The notes below the pieces were generated by a model, which had not been told where the DNA came from, did not search any database, and was given only the letters and a program-made list of their open reading frames with translations. From Stictocephala bisonia (Eukaryota > Arthropoda > Insecta > Hemiptera > Membracidae), in assembly GCA_035578905.1 (NCBI GenBank), contig JAQJVL010000101.1, positions 1,021,001 through 1,085,000 of the forward strand: a stretch of 64,000 nucleotides of DNA, given 5' to 3'. A program made the position numbers and the translations under genes. Positions 1 to 11,964 of this stretch are shown piece after piece. The first letter of the stretch is position 1. The number at the start of each line of letters is the position of its first letter.

Positions 1-523
1 TTCTGACTACTTAACAGTAGTCATTGTAAAAACAAGCCTAATATTAAATCTTGTTTTTTTGCTAACAAATTAATTACCAATTAAATGGAAAACGTCTTTA
101 CTTAATCAGGGGAGGTTGGGACTAAGAAGTCTCTTCTTCCACTTGACCGATGTAAAACCTTTAAAAATAAACCCTTGTTTAATTTGTTTGAATTAGCTGC
201 AAATAATCTTGTTTTTTCCAATTATTTATTTAGACAAAGCAATAAAGGTTTAGTAAAGCAAATGAATAATAATAATTAATAGGTTATATTATTAATCAAA
301 TTCGCCACTTAAAGCACCTAGAGTATCTGTAGACGAGTCGATTCAGACTGTAACCTTTATGTTAAACAATGAAGTAATCGGGACAAGTAATATAAATAAA
401 GAAACTAAGCAGCTTATGTGACAAGGTGAGCGCAATGCTCAGCATTTCTTCCCAAAACATAGACTAATCAAATGTGGGGGTACATTTAACTGTTTACTAT
501 CAAACAAGACATTTTGAAGTTCC
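1..523. other. Unique AT-rich sequence
   Basis: AT-rich single-copy sequence to the left of the first large tandem array. I see no open frame with protein-like composition, no RNA gene and no repeat. It ends abruptly where the 61-bp repeat starts. Confidence 0.6.
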
Positions 524-3500
524 AAAAGATTGTAATATAGTTTAAACAGGCAAACACGTTCATCTTGCATGGTAACTATTCAGTCAAAGATTGTAATATA
601 GTTTAAACAGGCAAACACGTTCATCTTGCATGGCAACTATTCAGTCAAAGATTGTAATATAGTTTAAACAGGCAAACACGTTCATCTTGCATGGTAACTA
701 TTCAGTCAAAGATTGTAATATAGTTTAAACAGGCAAACACGTTCATCTTGCATGGTAACTATTCAGTCAAAGATTGTAATATAGTTTAAACAGGGAAACA
801 CGTTCATCTTGCATGGTAACTATTCAGTCAAAGATTGTAATATAGTTTAAACAGGCAAACACGTTCATCTTGCATGGTAACTATTCAGTCAAAGATTGTA
901 ATATAGTTTAAACAGGCCAAACACGTTCATCTTGCATGGTAACTATTCAGTCAAAGATTGTAATATAGTTTAAACAGGCAAACACGTTCATCTTGCATGG
1001 TAACTATTCAGTCAAAGATTGTAATATAGTTTAAACAGGCAAACACGTTCATCTTGCATGGTAACTATTCAGTCAAAGATTGTAATATAGTTTAAACAGG
1101 CAAACACGTTCATCTTGCATGGTAACTATTCAGTCAAAGATTGTAATATAGTTTAAACAGGCAAACACGTTCATCTTGCATGGTAACTATTCAGTCAAAG
1201 ATTGTAATATAGTTTAAACAGGCAAACACGTTCATCTTGCATGGTAACTATTCAGTCAAAGATTGTAATATAGTTTAAACAGGCAAACACGTTCATCTTG
1301 CATGGTAACTATTCAGTCAAAGATTGTAATATAGTTTAAACAGGCAAACACGTTCATCTTGCATGGTAACTATTCAGTCAAAGATTGTAATATAGTTTAA
1401 ACAGGCAAACACGTTCATCTTGCATGGTAACTATTCAGTCAAAGATTGTAATATAGTTTAAACAGGCAAACACGTTCATCTTGCATGGTAACTATTCAGT
1501 CAAAGATTGTAATATAGTTTAAACAGGCAAACACGTTCATCTTGCATGGTAACTATTCAGTCAAAGATTGTAATATAGTTTAAACAGGCAAACACGTTCA
1601 TCTTGCATGGTAACTATTCAGTCAAAGATTGTAATATAGTTTAAACAGGCAAACACGTTCATCTTGCATGGTAACTATTCAGTCAAAGATTGTAATATAG
1701 TTTAAACAGGCAAACACGTTCATCTTGCATGGTAACTATTCAGTCAAAGATTGTAATATAGTTTAAACAGGCAAACGTTCATCTTGCATGGTAACTATTC
1801 AGTCAAAGATTGTAATATAGTTTAAACAGGCAAACACGTTCATCTTGCATGGTAACTATTCAGTCAAAGATTGTAATATAGTTTAAACAGGCAAACACGT
1901 TCATCTTGCATGGCAACTATTCAGTCAAAGATTGTAATATAGTTTAAACAGGCAAACACGTTCATCTTGCATGGTAACTATTCAGTCAAAGATTGTAATA
2001 TAGTTTAAACAGGCAAACACGTTCATCTTGCATGGTAACTATTCAGTCAAAGATTGTAATATAGTTTAAACAGGCAAACACGTTCATCTTGCATGGTAAC
2101 TATTCAGTCAAAGATTGTAATATAGTTTAAACAGGCAAACACGTTCATCTTGCATGGTAACTATTCAGTCAAAGATTGTAATATAGTTTAAACAGGCAAA
2201 CACGTTCATCTTGCATGGTAACTATTCAGTCAAAGATTGTAATATAGTTTAAACAGGCAAACACGTTCATCTTGCATGGTAACTATTCAGTCAAAGATTG
2301 TAATATAGTTTAAACAGGCAAACATGTTCATCTTGCATGGTAACTATTCAGTCAAAGATTGTAATATAGTTTAAACAGGCAAACACGTTCATCTTGCATG
2401 GTAACTATTCAGTCAAAGATTGTAATATAGTTTAAACAGGCAAACACGTTCATCTTGCATGGTAACTATTCAGTCAAAGATTGTAATATAGTTTAAACAG
2501 GCAAACACGTTCATCTTGCATGGTAACTATTCAGTCAAAGATTGTAATATAGTTTAAACAGGCAAACACGTTCATCTTGCATGGTAACTATTCAGTCAAA
2601 GATTGTAATATAGTTTAAACAGGCAAACACGTTCATCTTGCATGGTAACTATTCAGTCAAAGATTGTAATATAGTTTAAACAGGCAAACACGTTCATCTT
2701 GCATGGTAACTATTCAGTCAAAGATTGTAATATAGTTTAAACAGGCAAACACGTTCATCTTGCATGGCAACTATTCAGTCAAAGATTGTAATATAGTTTA
2801 AACAGGCCAACACGTTCATCTTGCATGGTAACTATTCAGTCAAAGATTGTAATATAGTTTAAACAGGCAAACACGTTCATCTTGCATGGCAACTATTCAG
2901 TCAAAGATTGTAATATAGTTTAAACAGGCAAACACGTTCATCTTGCATGGTAACTATTCAGTCAAAGATTGTAATATAGTTTAAACAGGCAAACATGTTC
3001 ATCTTGCATGGTAACTATTCAGTCAAAGATTGTAATATAGTTTAAACAGGCAAACATGTTCATCTTGCATGGTAACTATTCAGTCAAAGATTGTAATATA
3101 GTTTAAACAGGCAAACACGTTCATCTTGCATGGTAACTATTCAGTCAAAGATTGTAATATAGTTTAAACAGGCAAACACGTTCATCTTGCATGGTAACTA
3201 TTCAGTCAAAGATTGTAATATAGTTTAAACAGCCAAACACGTTCATCTTGCATGGTAACTATTCAGTCAAAGATTGTAATATAGTTTAAACAGCCAAACA
3301 CGTTCATCTTGCATGGTAACTATTCAGTCAAAGATTGTAATATAGTTTAAACAGGCAAACACGTTCATCTTGCATGGTAACTATTCAGTCAAAGATTGTA
3401 ATATAGTTTAAACAGGCAAACACGTTCATCTTGCATGGTAACTATTCAGTCAAAGATTGTAATATAGTTTAAACAGCCAAACACGTTCATCTTGCATGGT

Positions 3501-6500
3501 AACTATTCAGTCAAAGATTGTAATATAGTTTAAACAGCCAAACACGTTCATCTTGCATGGTAACTATTCAGTCAAAGATTGTAATATAGTTTAAACAGGC
3601 CAACACGTTCATCTTGCATGGTAACTATTCAGTCAAAGATTGTAATATAGTTTAAACAGGGAAACACGTTCATCTTGCATGGCAACTATTCAGTCAAAGA
3701 TTGTAATATAGTTTAAACAGGCAAACACGTTCATCTTGCATGGTAACTATTCAGTCAAAGATTGTAATATAGTTTAAACAGGCAAACATGTTCATCTTGC
3801 ATGGTAACTATTCAGTCAAAGATTGTAATATAGTTTAAACAGGCAAACACGTTCATCTTGCATGGTAACTATTCAGTCAAAGATTGTAATATAGTTTAAA
3901 CAGGCAAACATGTTCATCTTGCATGGTAACTATTCAGTCAAAGATTGTAATATAGTTTAAACAGGCAAACACGTTCATCTTGCATGGTAACTATTCAGTC
4001 AAAGATTGTAATATAGTTTAAACAGGCAAACACGTTCATCTTGCATGGTAACTATTCAGTCAAAGATTGTAATATAGTTTAAACAGGCAAACACGTTCAT
4101 CTTGCATGGTAACTATTCAGTCAAAGATTGTAATATAGTTTAAACAGGCAAACACGTTCATCTTGCATGGTAACTATTCAGTCAAAGATTGTAATATAGT
4201 TTAAACAGGCAAACATGTTCATCTTGCATGGCAACTATTCAGTCAAAGATTGTAATATAGTTTAAACAGGCAAACACGTTCATCTTGCATGGTAACTATT
4301 CAGTCAAAGATTGTAATATAGTTTAAACAGGCAAACACGTTCATCTTGCATGGTAACTATTCAGTCAAAGATTGTAATATAGTTTAAACAGGCAAACACG
4401 TTCATCTTGCATGGTAACTATTCAGTCAAAGATTGTAATATAGTTTAAACAGGCAAACACGTTCATCTTGCATGGTAACTATTCAGTCAAAGATTGTAAT
4501 ATAGTTTAAACAGGCAAACACGTTCATCTTGCATGGTAACTATTCAGTCAAAGATTGTAATATAGTTTAAACAGCCAAACACGTTCATCTTGCATGGTAA
4601 CTATTCAGTCAAAGATTGTAATATAGTTTAAACAGGCAAACACGTTCATCTTGCATGGCAACTATTCAGTCAAAGATTGTAATATAGTTTAAACAGGCAA
4701 ACACGTTCATCTTGCATGGTAACTATTCAGTCAAAGATTGTAATATAGTTTAAACAGGCAAACACGTTCATCTTGCATGGTAACTATTCAGTCAAAGATT
4801 GTAATATAGTTTAAACAGCCAAACACGTTCATCTTGCATGGTAACTATTCAGTCAAAGATTGTAATATAGTTTAAACAGGCAAACACGTTCATCTTGCAT
4901 GGTAACTATTCAGTCAAAGATTGTAATATAGTTTAAACAGGCAAACACGTTCATCTTGCATGGTAACTATTCAGTCAAAGATTGTAATATAGTTTAAACA
5001 GGCAAACACGTTCATCTTGCATGGTAACTATTCAGTCAAAGATTGTAATATAGTTTAAACAGGCAAACACGTTCATCTTGCATGGTAACTATTCAGTCAA
5101 AGATTGTAATATAGTTTAAACAGGCAAACACGTTCATCTTGCATGGTAACTATTCAGTCAAAGATTGTAATATAGTTTAAACAGCCAAACACGTTCATCT
5201 TGCATGGTAACTATTCAGTCAAAGATTGTAATATAGTTTAAACAGGCAAACATGTTCATCTTGCATGGCAACTATTCAGTCAAAGATTGTAATATAGTTT
5301 AAACAGCCAAACACGTTCATCTTGCATGGTAACTATTCAGTCAAAGATTGTAATATAGTTTAAACAGGCAAACATGTTCATCTTGCATGGCAACTATTCA
5401 GTCAAAGATTGTAATATAGTTTAAACAGCCAAACACGTTCATCTTGCATGGTAACTATTCAGTCAAAGATTGTAATATAGTTTAAACAGGCAAACATGTT
5501 CATCTTGCATGGTAACTATTCAGTCAAAGATTGTAATATAGTTTAAACAGCCAAACACGTTCATCTTGCATGGTAACTATTCAGTCAAAGATTGTAATAT
5601 AGTTTAAACAGGCAAACATGTTCATCTTGCATGGCAACTATTCAGTCAAAGATTGTAATATAGTTTAAACAGCCAAACACGTTCATCTTGCATGGTAACT
5701 ATTCAGTCAAAGATTGTAATATAGTTTAAACAGGCAAACATGTTCATCTTGCATGGCAACTATTCAGTCAAAGATTGTAATATAGTTTAAATAGGCAAAC
5801 ACGTTCATCTTGCATGGCAACTATTCAGTCAAAGATTGTAATATAGTTTAAATAGGCAAACACGTTCATCTTGCATGGCAACTATTCAGTCAAAGATTGT
5901 AATATAGTTTAAATAGGCAAACACGTTCATCTTGCATGGCAACTATTCAGTCAAAGATTGTAATATAGTTTAAACAGGCAAACACGTTCATCTTGCATGG
6001 CAACTATTCAGTCAAAGATTGTAATATAGTTTAAACAGGCCAACACGTTCATCTTGCATGGCAACTATTCAGTCAAAGATTGTAATATAGTTTAAACAGG
6101 CCAACACGTTCATCTTGCATGGCAACTATTCAGTCAAAGATTGTAATATAGTTTAAATAGGCAAACACGTTCATCTTGCATGGCAACTATTCAGTCAAAG
6201 ATTGTAATATAGTTTAAATAGGCAAACACGTTCATCTTGCATGGCAACTATTCAGTCAAAGATTGTAATATAGTTTAAACAGGCCAACACGTTCATCTTG
6301 CATGGCAACTATTCAGTCAAAGATTGTAATATAGTTTAAATAGGCAAACACGTTCATCTTGCATGGCAACTATTCAGTCAAAGATTGTAATATAGTTTAA
6401 ACAGGCCAACACGTTCATCTTGCATGGCAACTATTCAGTCAAAGATTGTAATATAGTTTAAATAGGCAAACACGTTCATCTTGCATGGCAACTATTCAGT

Positions 6501-7357
6501 CAAAGATTGTAATGTAGTTTAAACAGGCAAACACGTTCATCTTGCATGGCAACTATTCAGTCAAAGATTGTAATATAGTTTAAACAGGCCAACACGTTCA
6601 TCTTGCATGGCAACTATTCAGTCAAAGATTGTAATATAGTTTAAATAGGCAAACACGTTCATCTTGCATGGCAACTATTCAGTCAAAGATTGTAATATAG
6701 TTTAAATAGGCAAACACGTTCATCTTGCATGGCAACTATTCAGTCAAAGATTGTAATATAGTTTAAACAGGCCAACACGTTCATCTTGCATGGCAACTAT
6801 TCAGTCAAAGATTGTAATATAGTTTAAACAGGCCAACACGTTCATCTTGCATGGCAACTATTCAGTCAAAGATTGTAATATAGTTTAAACAGGCCAACAC
6901 GTTCATCTTGCATGGCAACTATTCAGTCAAAGATTGTAATATAGTTTAAACAGGCAAACACGTTCATCTTGCATGGTAACTATTCAGTCAAAGATTGTAA
7001 TATAGTTTAAACAGGCAAACACGTTCATCTTGCATGGTAACTATTCAGTCAAAGATTGTAATATAGTTTAAACAGCCAAACACGTTCATCTTGCATGGTA
7101 ACTATTCAGTCAAAGATTGTAATATAGTTTAAACAGCCAAACACGTTCATCTTGCATGGTAACTATTCAGTCAAAGATTGTAATATAGTTTAAACAGCCA
7201 AACACGTTCATCTTGCATGGTAACTATTCAGTCAAAGATTGTAATATAGTTTAAACAGCCAAACACGTTCATCTTGCATGGTAACTATTCAGTCAAAGAT
7301 TGTAATATAGTTTAAACAGGCAAACACGTTCATCTTGCATGGCAACTATTCAGTCAA
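524..7357. repeat. 61-bp satellite-like tandem array, about 112 copies
   Basis: A 61-bp unit is repeated head to tail for about 6.8 kb. The phase moves by exactly one base per 60-base line, which gives about 112 copies. Copies are nearly identical. One copy near 1771 lacks 2 bases and one near 914 has an extra base. Each unit contains TAGTTTAAACAG, which includes the 8-bp palindrome GTTTAAAC; a variant subset reads TAGTTTAAATAG. Variation is confined to a few sites: CAGGC, CAGCC or TAGGC; AAACACG, AAACATG or CAACACG; GGTAAC or GGCAAC. These variants are regional: the left 2.5 kb is mostly one type, 5.2-5.8 kb alternates, 5.8-6.9 kb is rich in GGCAAC and TAGGC, and the right end returns to GGTAAC. 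That pattern fits local amplification with gene conversion. There are no unique spacers, so it is not a CRISPR array, and no frame stays open. Confidence 0.97.
5160..5769. repeat. 122-bp higher-order dimer block inside the 61-bp array
   Basis: Ten consecutive 61-bp units alternate between two types. Type A carries CAGCC, AAACACG and GGTAAC. Type B carries CAGGC, AAACATG and usually GGCAAC. This gives five AB dimers of 122 bp; the third B unit has GGTAAC. The dimer was evidently the unit of amplification here, unlike in the rest of the array. Confidence 0.85.
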
Positions 7358-8236
7358 ATATATACTGATCATCTGCAATTTACTTTACATTGACTCCAAG
7401 CAGATGAATTACAACACTACTACAATAATGCAGTTTATGAAAAGGTTTAACTTAGTTTCACATTGTAAAACACTGTCACTGCATACTTTTACACTATATA
7501 CTTTTTATTTTACGCATTACTTCAGAAACACAAAAGACAACATTAAAAAATAATTAACAAAATAATTGTGTATATATTAGGTACTGTACATTGTTTGGTC
7601 TAAGTAGGTGACCAGGAATAAATGTAATGTTGAATAATAATAATAATAATATGTTCGTTTCAATGTAAATACAAAACAAGTGAATCAACTCAACACAAAT
7701 TCATTACAATATTACAACACATAAATACCATTAATATGGCGATCGATTTTGGAAAATTATTCATAAACCAGAAAATTTCACAGCGAAATATATAGAGTAG
7801 TTATTATTATTATTATTTTTTCTTTTTTTTAATTATCTAAGAAGCGTAGCAAAATTATAAACAATTTTTCCATTTTTTTCATGAGATATTTGTGTATGTA
7901 AATTTTCACCGATGGAAAATTTAAGCTTTAATCATTATTTTAGTTAACCAATAACAATTATCCAACCTAGACCAGAAATATTACAAAGAAAAAATATATT
8001 TGCATGTAAACCTGGTCTGAGGATGGTTAAAGTGATTTATTAAAACCAACACATAACAATTTAATATTGTTGTACTTATATACTAATAAAATAGTTTCGT
8101 TTGATGTTCACTTGTGTACTTCAGTAGTAATACAACTGTTAGGCTACGTTTGCAAACCTGGCTTGGTAACCAGTTTGTAAATCTTACATTTGTAGTTTTT
8201 CTATCATATTTCTTTCAGGATATTATTTTAAATAAC

Positions 8237-8241
<5 letters not shown>
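7358..8241. other. Unique AT-rich sequence with one half-element
   Basis: AT-rich single-copy sequence right of the satellite, with short TAA and TTA runs near 7635 and 7800. At about 7662-7715 a segment resembles one arm of the palindrome at 9400-9522: both share an AAGTGAA block, an ACTCAACACAAATT-like block and a TTACAATATTA-like block. No coding signal is visible. The short open frames here are AT-rich and low in complexity. Confidence 0.5.

Positions 8242-8275
<34 letters not shown>
8242..8275. repeat. (TA)n microsatellite
   Basis: Pure TA dinucleotide tract of about 34 bases. It sits directly next to the A-rich 3' tail of the SINE on the minus strand and may have grown from that tail. 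Confidence 0.95.
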
Positions 8276-8276
<1 letters not shown>

Positions 8277-8512
8277 TTTTTTTAATTTTTTTTAGGCCGA
8301 TCTCCTTCTTAACCTTACTCTGCCCATTCCTCATAGACTATTGATCTGTGCGAGAAACTTATTCACACAGAGAAGGGGGTGAACCAGCACAGTACAAGGT
8401 GGATGTTACTGATAAATCTTCCAGTCTATGCCGGATTAGAACCAGCGCTATCTCAAACCCAAGCTCTAAGTCCTGACGCCTTAGACCGCTCGGCCACCGG
8501 CTCGTCCCTTAA
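8276..8512 (-). mobile_element. tRNA-Leu-like SINE, minus strand
   Basis: Read on the minus strand, the element starts with a tRNA-like head. The A box TGGCCGAGCGGTCTAAGG lies at 8496-8479 and the B box GGTTCTAATCC at 8443-8433. The GGCCGAGCGGTCTAAGGCG context is typical of class II tRNAs such as tRNA-Leu. About 150 bp of non-tRNA body follow, then an A-rich tail at 8278-8296 and the TA microsatellite. The order pol III promoter, unrelated body, A-rich tail is the classic tRNA-derived SINE layout. It is not a functional tRNA gene: the anticodon stem is poor and there is no clean acceptor stem. A second tRNA-Leu-like head lies at 33745. Confidence 0.75.
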
Positions 8513-8639
8513 TAAAGGCTAATAAAGATTGCTGTTTTCATTCTTTAAAACTTAGCTCTGTTAAAAAATTAAAATGTGTTTTTAATAATTTGTTTTATTT
8601 AATAACAACGTGTTAACATATAGCAACATCTCAAATAGT

Positions 8640-8935
8640 GGTAATGTGGCACATGTGTACTCAGCAGAGGGGTTGTGTGTGCGGGGGTGGTGTATGACTT
8701 TATCAACCCAGTCACATGTGCTACCCTTTGTTTCGCCACGCGCAGGTTCGCCCTAACCTTGCCCAACGTTACCGCATTCTTTGCCGCCAGTTTTACCCAT
8801 TTTATCTCGGTAGTCTAGCCCTTTGCGGCGACTTGTCCAAACGTTCTTCAATTCACACCTTCCTGAAACAACGGACACCTCTATTAAACTTTGCACTTTT
8901 AAATTCACAGATAAACACACTACTTCGATAAATAA
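8640..8935. other. GC-richer non-repetitive segment with a 71-codon open frame
   Basis: GC-richer than its surroundings. A 71-codon plus-strand frame (8716-8931) runs through the GC-rich half. The translation has no domain I recognise and the only ATG sits inside TCACATGTGC. It could be an old coding remnant, an exon piece or a noncoding conserved element. Confidence 0.3.
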
Positions 8936-9399
8936 ATATATATTAGCTTATTGTGCATTTATTTTCTTTAAAAATACATTACTTTATTTTTAAATAATTT
9001 ATTGGTATTATGTCTTTTTTGCAAAATACCTATGTTAGTAATTTAGGAATAATCTTTGTCATAAAAGCTATCAACTTTAAATAAGATATGTTAAAATAAG
9101 ATGAGGTAGTTAAAATAAATGTGACTAAATAAGGTTTGATTAGATCATAATTTGGGGAGTGTGAGTCATATCATCTGTATTTATATTGAATTAAAATTGA
9201 AAAAAAAAACGATTGCAAATAGTAATATTTTATTATGAAGGGAAAACAATGTTTTATTTAAGTAAAGAAATTTAGTAATGTCACCATAATTCTAATTATT
9301 TTTGTATTTATTTCAATAACGTTTAAATGATAGGCCTATATTAAAATAAAATAATTTATTTCAATTCCAAAACCTCAATCATGCCTTTAGTTTATACTG
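8936..9399. other. Unique AT-rich sequence
   Basis: Very AT-rich, with long A and T runs. I see no gene, RNA or repeat. Confidence 0.5.
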
Positions 9400-9522
9400 T
9401 ATAAAGTAAGTGAACGGCACACAACACAAATTTATTGTAATATAAGTATAAAATGCAGAACAGATGTTGTATTTTATGTACTTATAACGTACGTATGTTG
9501 TGTTAGTTCACTTATTTTGTAT
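9400..9522. mobile_element. Short imperfect palindrome, MITE-like
   Basis: Two arms of about 60 bp are imperfect reverse complements. The left arm runs AAAGTAAGTGAAC, then CACACAACACAAA, then ATAAGTATAAAATGCA. The right arm reads back as the complement of AATAAGTGAACTAACACAAC and ATAAGTACATAAAATACA. The centre is near 9461. A related single arm lies at about 7662-7715, so this is probably a dispersed palindromic element. No target duplication is clear. Confidence 0.55.
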
Positions 9523-9591
9523 TTTTACCAGCAAGTATTATAGTACTGATCTTTTTCATCTTCACAATCCGCCAGCTGTACATAGTTTATT

Positions 9592-9897
9592 TTGTTGCAC
9601 AGTTTTAAGCGGTTAGATTCTCTGTTTTCACCTGTTACACACTCATATAACACAAGATTTTCGGAAAATATTTGCATTATACCGTTCCATCTAGTTAAAT
9701 CAATTGAACTTACTAATTCCTGTTATGTTTCCCATATTTTGTACAGTAGGCCTAATATTTGTCACCACTTCGGTGAATTAAATATATTTAGCTGTCAATC
9801 TCTTACAATTAGAAAAAAAGTCAGTGATTTCTTATCACAGTTCAGAATTGAGGAGGCTGAGACAACAACCAGATCCAATTACAGGAGACGGACCTGA
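9592..9897 (+). pseudogene. Possible non-LTR reverse transcriptase C-terminal tail
   Basis: A plus-strand open frame contains THSYNTR followed about 60 residues later by a basic segment ending RKKVSDFLSQF. Many Jockey/CR1-like retrotransposon polymerases end with an HSxxTR motif, a degenerate LYNxLP-like stretch (here LYSRPNI) and a basic amphipathic tail; the clearer remnant at 42.2-43.0 kb has the same order. The start codon is only the first available in a frame that is closed upstream. No catalytic palm motif is present. This may be chance resemblance. Confidence 0.3.
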
Positions 9898-10610
9898 ACC
9901 AATGTGAACTGTGAACACCACCTTCCACTCCCCTCTCGCTGCCCACCCTCACTTAGATGCACAGTAGGCCTATTCTTCAGCTCTTATGTTTGTTTTGCAA
10001 GTTGTTTAATTGTATTACTTTTATTTAAATTAATCTATGATATATGTTTTTAATACTTTTTCCATTTCTAACAAACTTTTAAACCTTATATTCTTTCCCT
10101 CACCTTTCATGAATTGTATATAGCACTATTTAAATATTAATAATAATATTACCATTATTTATTATTTTATTAAAAAAAAACAACGTAATTATTCCAAGTC
10201 ACATACTAAAACGCCATCGTGCAGCTTTTTAGCAACTCGGGACTGTGCACAGGCTTCCGCCCACGCAGGCCTTTAACTAGGAAAATATGTTGTATTAAGT
10301 TTCATTTATTTTATATTTCTACTTATGTTACGTATATTTTATGTTGAAAATAAGTATTAATGACATTGTATGTATTTATTTATGTACTGTTCCTGGGAAA
10401 TAAATCAAATTTTTATTTCATAATTAAGAAGCTATTTATATTGTAAGTTATATCGAATATTTTTAAGTGGTGTTTAATTTATTAAACAAAAAATGCATCA
10501 AGTTTCTAGTTCTATCTCCTGTTTAGCTATAATTAAATAAAACAAAAATTAAACGTACATATACATTGATACATTACATGTTTACTCATGTACTGCTTGA
10601 CAACATTAGG
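9898..10610. other. Unique sequence, mostly AT-rich
   Basis: Starts with a short C-rich stretch (about 9915-9960), then AT-rich sequence. A short GC-richer patch lies at 10200-10280. No gene or RNA is recognised. Confidence 0.4.
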
Positions 10611-10750
10611 CCTCTTGCTAGCCTAGTGGTTAGCACTTCTGCTTCATATGCAGAGGGTCACGGGCTCAAATACCGGGAGGAACACTAAAAAATTTGCTTG
10701 AGGAGTTTTGCCACTGGCGTATACATTAAGAAATAAAATTAAAAAAATAT
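10611..10750 (+). mobile_element. tRNA-derived SINE (tRNA-Met-like head)
   Basis: An A-box-like TAGCCTAGTGG at 10619-10629 is followed by an anticodon-arm-like hairpin: TCTGC and GCAGA around TTCATAT, with CAT in the anticodon position. A degenerate B box GGGCTCAAATACC follows at about 10672. A short body ends in an A-rich tail at about 10728-10748. The T stem has only about three pairs, so this is a SINE or tRNA pseudogene and not a functional tRNA. Its family differs from the Leu-like SINEs. Confidence 0.6.
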
Positions 10751-11040
10751 CTTACAAAATATAAAGAAAGTTTTCACTTACTATAAATTCAATGTAGGTG
10801 CTAAGAAAAAAATCGGGCTGCCTAAGGACTCAAGGTTACCCACTTCCATATGCTTTTCTTGTATATAACCTAAAAAGTTACTGTTGATAAGTATTTACCT
10901 TGGTTAGTTATATAACCTTCGTTGCCAAATATAAGCGCAAGACCGATCATATTCTTCTTCCATCGTCTACAGATACCTGCTTAAAACTATTACGAACTTT
11001 TCATTCTTATTTTTAGTTCAGTTAAAAAATCTCAAACCAT
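10751..11040. other. Unique AT-rich sequence
   Basis: No repeat or gene recognised. Confidence 0.4.
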
Positions 11041-11192
11041 CAAATATTTATAATCTCTGTCCAGATATGAGAACAAATCAAATATTTGTAATCTCTCTCC
11101 AGATATGTCTACAAATCAAATATTTGTAATCTCCCTCCAGATATGTCTACAAATCAAATATTTATAATCTCTCTCCAGATATGTCAACATCA
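11041..11192. repeat. 38-bp tandem repeat, four copies
   Basis: Four diverged copies of a 38-bp unit whose core reads CAAATATTTGTAATCTC, followed by TCCAGATATG. Substitutions are scattered among copies. Confidence 0.9.
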
Positions 11193-11447
11193 TATTTTGT
11201 TTACGAATGTATAATTAATTTTAATTTTGTTATATTTTAAGTTTTTCTTATAATTCCTCGGGGCATATTTGTGCAGTTTTCTTGCTTTAAATTCCATAAA
11301 TGAGAAATTAGAAATAAATTTAAACCAAACTTTTTCAAACTAATAAATTATATTATATGTATAATACTTAATTAGATTATTTACATTTTTGTTCAAAATT
11401 TCACGTCTAAGAAATCTTTTAGAATAGCTAAAACTGTTGTGTTCCTT

Positions 11448-11448
<1 letters not shown>

Positions 11449-11481
<33 letters not shown>
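11449..11481. repeat. Poly-T tract (33 T)
   Basis: Uninterrupted run of 33 T. It may be the poly-A tail of a minus-strand retrocopy, but I see no recognisable body beside it. Confidence 0.9.
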
Positions 11482-11482
<1 letters not shown>

Positions 11483-11886
11483 TATCTTATACAATGAAAA
11501 TCATACACAACCTTGAGATTGGATATTGAAATTACTTCGAATTCGATACTTTATATTATTATTAAATTTAAAGTTTTTTTTTCAGATACGTTCTTTCATT
11601 TTAGATGTCATCGCTTTCAAAACCATCGTAAGTAAACTCCTGCTTCATATCTAATGTTATATCCGGAAAAGAAAACTGTTAACAATTATTTAGAATTGGA
11701 AAAAACTAATAGTTATCTATAAGGTACAGATAACTTATTACGTACACGTACGTAATTACCTACGTAAGGTTATTATTTTAGTTTTATTTACTATGTAGAA
11801 GGTAATAAATATTTACACCATATGTCAGTGAACAAATTAATCTCCTTTTGATCAAACAATATTAAATAGCCCTGCATGCTTCTCGT

Positions 11887-11964
11887 GCCATCCCCGTCAC
11901 TCGCTGAGCTAGAGACACCTCGGCCTTCGGCCTCGGACTGTATCTTTTGCCTACAAATATTAGT
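11887..11964. repeat. Dispersed repeat, copy 1
   Basis: The segment CCCCGTCACT-CGCTGAGCTAGAG, then CCTTCGGCCT, then CAAATATTAGT matches 58569-58640 in the same order and orientation with scattered differences. Copies 47 kb apart indicate a dispersed element of unknown class. Confidence 0.7.

Noticed and set aside
524..7357. CRISPR array
   Set aside because: The units are contiguous 61-bp copies with no unique spacers, no cas genes, and a eukaryotic context.
8414..8512. Functional tRNA-Leu gene
   Set aside because: A and B boxes are present but the anticodon and acceptor stems do not pair well, and a SINE body with an A-rich tail follows.
10611..10690. Functional tRNA-Met gene
   Set aside because: The T stem is broken, the B box is degenerate, and a retroposon-like tail follows.
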